Shown: positions 5,290 through 7,017 of the stretch, piece after piece
Layout: the number at the start of each line of letters is the position of its first letter
Numbering within the stretch: position 1 is the stretch's first letter
Assembly: GCA_016210375.1 (NCBI GenBank)
Contig: JACQUH010000158.1
Coordinates: 1 to 7,017 of the forward strand
DNA length: 7,017 bases
Reading direction: 5' to 3'
Origin: Chloroflexota bacterium
GTDB lineage: Bacteria; Chloroflexota; Dehalococcoidia; Lucifugimonadales; JACPCL1
The notes under the pieces: model-generated
What the model was told of the DNA's origin: nothing
Seen by the model: only the letters and a program-made list of their open reading frames with translations
The model's database searches: none
Translations under genes and position numbers: made by a program

Positions 5290-5316
5290 TTGACAGGGAG
5301 GCTGGGGTATGTTAAT
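5290..5316 (+). promoter_or_regulatory. Candidate promoter for the universal stress gene
   Basis: A perfect TTGACA at 5290-5295 is followed by GTTAAT at 5311-5316 (4 of 6, spacer 15); TAATAG at 5313-5318 (spacer 17) is an alternative. The leader to the ATG at 5480 would be about 155 bases. The palindrome at 5337-5350 lies just downstream of the expected transcription start and could be an operator. Confidence 0.42.
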
Positions 5317-5479
5317 AGTTGAAATCTGACTCTTCTTGGAAGCCCTTCCAGGACGGTTTTCGGTATCCCAGCCTGAAAGCGAGGCATCATGCTGCCTCCT
5401 TGAGGGAGGGGGTGCCAGGAAGTCCATTGGGATGGATTCCAGATTGGCAGAAATCCGACAACACTAGAAGGAGGACGCC

Positions 5480-5941
5480 ATGCAGCGTTACCTCGTTCCT
5501 CTGGACGGTTCTGATCTGGCAGAGCACTCCCTGCGCTTTGCCAAGGAACGGGCACGCCGTCTGGACGGCACCATAACGTTGGTCCGGGTTGTAGACGTTG
5601 CGAGGCGTCTGGTGGCGATGTCCGGCGGCGCCTCCATGGAAGGGACATCCCCTCTGATGATGCATGGCATGGAGGACGCTGTTAACTCAGAAATCGCTGA
5701 GGCAAAGTCGTACCTGACCAAAATGACGGAGGACTTGCAGAAGGAGGGCTATGAGGTAAGCTGGGAGGTGCGGGAAGGTCCTCCGGCTACCGAGATTGTG
5801 AAGTGCGCCAAAGAGCGGGACATTGACGTTATCGTTATCTCTACCCATGGCCGGTCTGGCCTGGGCCGGTTGGTGTTTGGCAGCGTTGCCGAGCAGGTCA
5901 TCCGGGATGGCCGAGTCCCCGTACTGGTCATCAATCCCTAG
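5480..5941 (+). CDS. Universal stress protein (UspA family)
   Basis: 153 residues, a typical single-domain length. Cytosolic alpha/beta (Rossmann-like) protein, usually dimeric, that often binds ATP and supports survival under starvation, redox or other stress. The first strand RYLVPLDGSDLAEHSLRFA (3-21) has the conserved Asp9. The central part TITLVRVVDV (31-40) is followed by a Met/Gly-rich stretch (47-64). The C-terminal IDVIVISTHGRSGLGRLVFGSVAEQVIRD (115-143) carries the nucleotide-binding signature Gx2Gx9G(S/T), here S-T-H-G (121-124) with nine residues to GS (134-135); the first Gly is Ser, a common variant, so ATP binding is likely but not certain. It ends RVPVLVINP. The start is ATG at 5480 with GAAGGAGG at 5467-5474, spacing 5. 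It stands alone, divergent from tsaD. No clear terminator follows it. Confidence 0.95.
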   Translation: MQRYLVPLDGSDLAEHSLRFAKERARRLDGTITLVRVVDVARRLVAMSGGASMEGTSPLMMHGMEDAVNSEIAEAKSYLTKMTEDLQKEGYEVSWEVREGPPATEIVKCAKERDIDVIVISTHGRSGLGRLVFGSVAEQVIRDGRVPVLVINP

Positions 5942-6153
5942 CCTCTTCGCTCGCAGATAGGTTACGCAGCTATCCAAGGATCCCCGCTTATCTATCGTGC
6001 GGCAGCTAGCTATCCTGGAGGCGCCTTCGCGATACTCAAAGGATGCCGTACCCTGTGCTTTTTCACCGTGCTTTGATCAAGCCTCTCGGTGGCAACCCCT
6101 CATCTCCTGGACAGGTAGACAGGGCCGCCTGACCAGGGAACCAGGACATCCCT

Positions 6154-7017
6154 TTGCAACCCGCCTTCCCTTCCCTGCTCCAGGCATACCTGGCATCTAT
6201 CACGCCGGACACCAGCCACGATGCCCGCCGGATCGCCTTTCTGGACTTGCTCCGGCAAGCCCTCGGCATTGACCTGCGCCAGTGGGAGGTGGAGGTCCCC
6301 CTGCCCTCTCCCAGCGGCGTTGGCCGCCGCTACCGCGGCGAGGCCGATACCCTCCTGGGCGACCTGGTGGTGAAGTTCAAGAAAAGCCTGGCCCGTGAGA
6401 CGGAGGACGCCCAGGCCCAGCTCAAACGCTACGTCTCCGCCCTGCATCAGGAGCAGCCAGACCGCGCCTTCACCGCCGTCGCCACCGACGGCCTGCACGT
6501 CATCGCCTACAGGCCCCAGTACGACGCCCAGGGCGAGGTCGCAGCCCTGGACCCCCTGGGCGAGCTTGACCTGTCCAGGGAGGGCCTGGACGCCCAAGCC
6601 GCCTTCCTCTGGCTGGACGCCCTCTTCAACGCCTACCCTAACCGCCGGCCCGCCACCACCCAGAGCGTCCTGGCGGGCCTGGGGCCGGCCAGCCCCGCCT
6701 TCCGCATCGCCCAAGATGGCCTGGCACGCCTGTACCGCACCCTGGGCGCCGACCCCGCTCTGGCCCTGCGCTTCACCCAGTGGCAACGCTACCTGGCCAT
6801 CGTCTACGGCGACCAGTCCGGCGATACATCCCTCTTCCTGAAGCACACCTATCTCGCCGCCGTCGCCCGCCTCGTCGCCTACCTCCGCCTGGGCGCGGCC
6901 CGCCTGCCTTCCGATGCCGACCTGGAGGGCATCCTGCGCGGCGACTACTTCTCCGACCGCGCCAGCCTTGCCAACTTCGTGGAGGAGGACTTCTTCACCT
7001 GGCCCCTGCTGGAACCA
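6154..7017 (+). CDS. Large restriction-modification-like protein, N-terminal part (3' end outside window)
   Basis: An open frame of 288 codons runs from TTG at 6154 to the window edge; an in-frame TGA at 6130-6132 limits how far upstream it can start, and AGGA at 6143-6146 (spacing 7) supports the TTG. Residues 22-120 resemble the nuclease-like head of type IIG and related N6-adenine methylase fusions: FLDLLRQALGI, then GEADTLLGDLVVKFKKSL (62-79), AQLKRYVSAL (88-97) and VATDGLHVIAYRP (109-121). Residues 228-246 (FLKHTYLAAVARLVAYLRL) and 263-284 (GDYFSDRASLANFV, EEDFFTWPLL) match the linker that precedes the methylase domain in such proteins. The methylase motifs (NPPY type) would lie outside the window. 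In the PD-(D/E)xK-type motif Asp65 is present, but the expected Glu of ExK is Lys74. The exact system (type IIG restriction or another defence methylase) cannot be decided. Confidence 0.75.
   Translation, partial: MQPAFPSLLQAYLASITPDTSHDARRIAFLDLLRQALGIDLRQWEVEVPLPSPSGVGRRYRGEADTLLGDLVVKFKKSLARETEDAQAQLKRYVSALHQEQPDRAFTAVATDGLHVIAYRPQYDAQGEVAALDPLGELDLSREGLDAQAAFLWLDALFNAYPNRRPATTQSVLAGLGPASPAFRIAQDGLARLYRTLGADPALALRFTQWQRYLAIVYGDQSGDTSLFLKHTYLAAVARLVAYLRLGAARLPSDADLEGILRGDYFSDRASLANFVEEDFFTWPLLEP

Larger units (their letters stand above)
5084..5479. other. Divergent intergenic region between tsaD and the usp gene
   Basis: No convincing gene. It contains a candidate minus-strand promoter (5256-5284) and plus-strand promoter elements (5290-5316), a near-perfect palindrome TGGAAG-CC-CTTCCA at 5337-5350, and a small hairpin CCTCC-TTGAG-GGAGG in the usp leader near 5395-5410. 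The reading frame extending tsaD through 5284 is low-complexity and judged non-coding. Confidence 0.5.

Noticed and set aside
5953..5975. GATAGGTTAC repeated from the MITE end (3905-3914), with a nearby inverted GCTATCC
   Set aside because: Only a 10-base match with no second end in the right place; could be chance or a decayed fragment.
6100..6846. 248-codon minus-strand open frame opposite the R-M gene
   Set aside because: Its Gly/Val/Gln/Leu-rich repetitive translation is typical of the antisense of G/C-ending codons, and the + frame has recognisable family motifs.
1..7017. CRISPR arrays, tRNA and rRNA genes
   Set aside because: No regularly spaced direct repeats and no tRNA cloverleaf or rRNA signature were seen on either strand by eye.

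Overview
The window looks like a high-GC bacterial chromosome, probably Chloroflexota (Dehalococcoidia-like). This guess rests on remembered similarity of the portal, scaffold-like, DUF6941-like and RimI proteins, not on a search. Codons are strongly G/C-ending except in one AT-richer island.

Left part (1-2464, all +): a phage-type head-gene module. It opens with the C-terminus of a portal protein (1-221) and continues with a scaffold-like coiled-coil protein (1679-2155) and a 59-residue small protein (2285-2464). Between portal and scaffold sits an AT-richer cassette (about 222-1570) with its own candidate promoter, a DUF6941-like protein, a HicB-like/HicA-like pair overlapping by ATGA, and a very strong intrinsic terminator. 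This resembles a phage 'moron': an independently expressed cargo unit inserted between structural genes. No capsid gene follows. The module ends 2 bp from the converging rimI.

Middle part (2467-5083, all -): tsaD (tRNA t6A37 synthesis) and rimI (ribosomal protein acetyltransferase), which are neighbours in many bacteria. Here they are separated by about 920 bp of debris. The debris holds an MFS transporter relic whose N-terminus is joined out of frame to what looks like its C-terminal tail, a candidate promoter whose -10 overlaps a 20-bp palindrome, a 75-bp hairpin repeat, and a 128-bp element with 23-bp inverted ends that looks like a MITE. The gene-free stretch 3573-4051 is fully accounted for by these sites.

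Right part (5084-7017): a divergent intergenic region with candidate promoters in both directions, a universal stress protein (5480-5941, +), then the start of a large restriction-modification-like protein running off the window (6154-7017, +). Its nuclease-like N-terminal domain has Lys where the family's ExK motif normally has Glu.

The strongest candidate for something undescribed is the three-gene cassette, because its HicA-like member lacks the catalytic histidine and its DUF6941-like partner has no known function. The tsaD-rimI spacer shows layered gene decay and small-repeat insertion.
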